Assembly (NCBI GenBank): GCA_016935095.1
Contig: JAFGRO010000081.1
Coordinates: 1 to 40,771 of the forward strand
DNA length: 40,771 bases
DNA from: Candidatus Woesearchaeota archaeon
Lineage (GTDB): Archaea > Nanobdellota > Nanobdellia > Woesearchaeales > GW2011-AR15
Direction: 5' to 3'
The position numbers and the translations under genes were made by a program. Position 1 is the stretch's first letter, and each line of letters opens with the position of its first letter. Below, in pieces: positions 40,761 to 40,771 of the stretch. The notes beneath the pieces are model-generated. The model worked only from the letters and a program-made list of their open reading frames with translations, was not told where the DNA came from and searched no databases.

Positions 40761-40771
40761 AAAAAAAGAGC

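Noticed and set aside
1-40771. tRNA or rRNA genes in the gaps
   Set aside because: Gaps were read for cloverleaf features (GTTCRA arm, paired acceptor stems) and rRNA-like GC-rich blocks; none was convincing.

Overview
The window is AT-rich archaeal DNA, most likely from a DPANN lineage of the Woesearchaeota/Pacearchaeota type. The evidence is an archaeal-type ribosomal and transcription gene set (L1, P0/L10, P1/L12, S24e, S27ae, Spt4, Rpb7-like RpoE, an Fcf1-like PIN protein), a class I archaeal CCA-adding enzyme, archaeal SecD/SecF, and TATA boxes about 25-30 nt upstream of many start codons, which implies leaderless transcripts. The lineage is inferred from gene content and style, not from a marker tree. 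I see no rRNA, tRNA or CRISPR array.

Layout. Bases 1-4480 (minus strand) carry an MgtC-like membrane protein, an undecaprenyl-diphosphatase-like UppP, a PD40-type lipoprotein, a small membrane protein and a secreted PKD/coiled-coil protein. Bases 4481-5645 are a disturbed zone: two adjacent long inverted repeats (one resembling an IS200/IS605 right end), a response-regulator gene broken by one in-frame TAA, and a small membrane protein gene flanked by short direct repeats. Bases 5646-8640 hold rpl1-rpl10-rpl12 and a coiled-coil gene. The convergent block 8671-10806 holds PIN, rpoE, a CBS-pair protein, spt4, rps24e and rps27ae. A Na+/H+ antiporter and cca follow.

Bases 13518-21719 form a surface/secretion region. 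It has a pilin-like membrane-anchored protein, a 1118-residue secreted protein with a clan GH-A glycosidase core, a DedA protein, a dolichol-kinase-like enzyme, and a 916-residue protein that joins a pilin-like anchor module to two NlpC/P60-like domains and a GH19/lysozyme-like domain. The last looks like a bacterial cell-wall hydrolase made by an archaeon, which should have no peptidoglycan of its own. Bases 21772-26744 carry a MoxR/ChlI-type ATPase with its VWA partner, a MraZ-like protein, CutA, a lysine-rich membrane-anchored protein, and a two-gene nucleotidyltransferase module resembling AbiE toxin-antitoxin systems, whose promoter holds a perfect 22-bp palindrome. secF-secD follow.

The last 11 kb (29521-40663) hold four large minus-strand genes arranged as two paralogous pairs. 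Each pair is a protein of about 1050-1120 residues followed by one of 640-810 residues. Three of the four begin with twin-arginine lipoprotein signals. The fourth, at the right edge, lacks its expected N-terminus and abuts inverted repeats. I recognise no known family in these genes; they and the cell-wall hydrolase are the strongest candidates for undescribed biology here.
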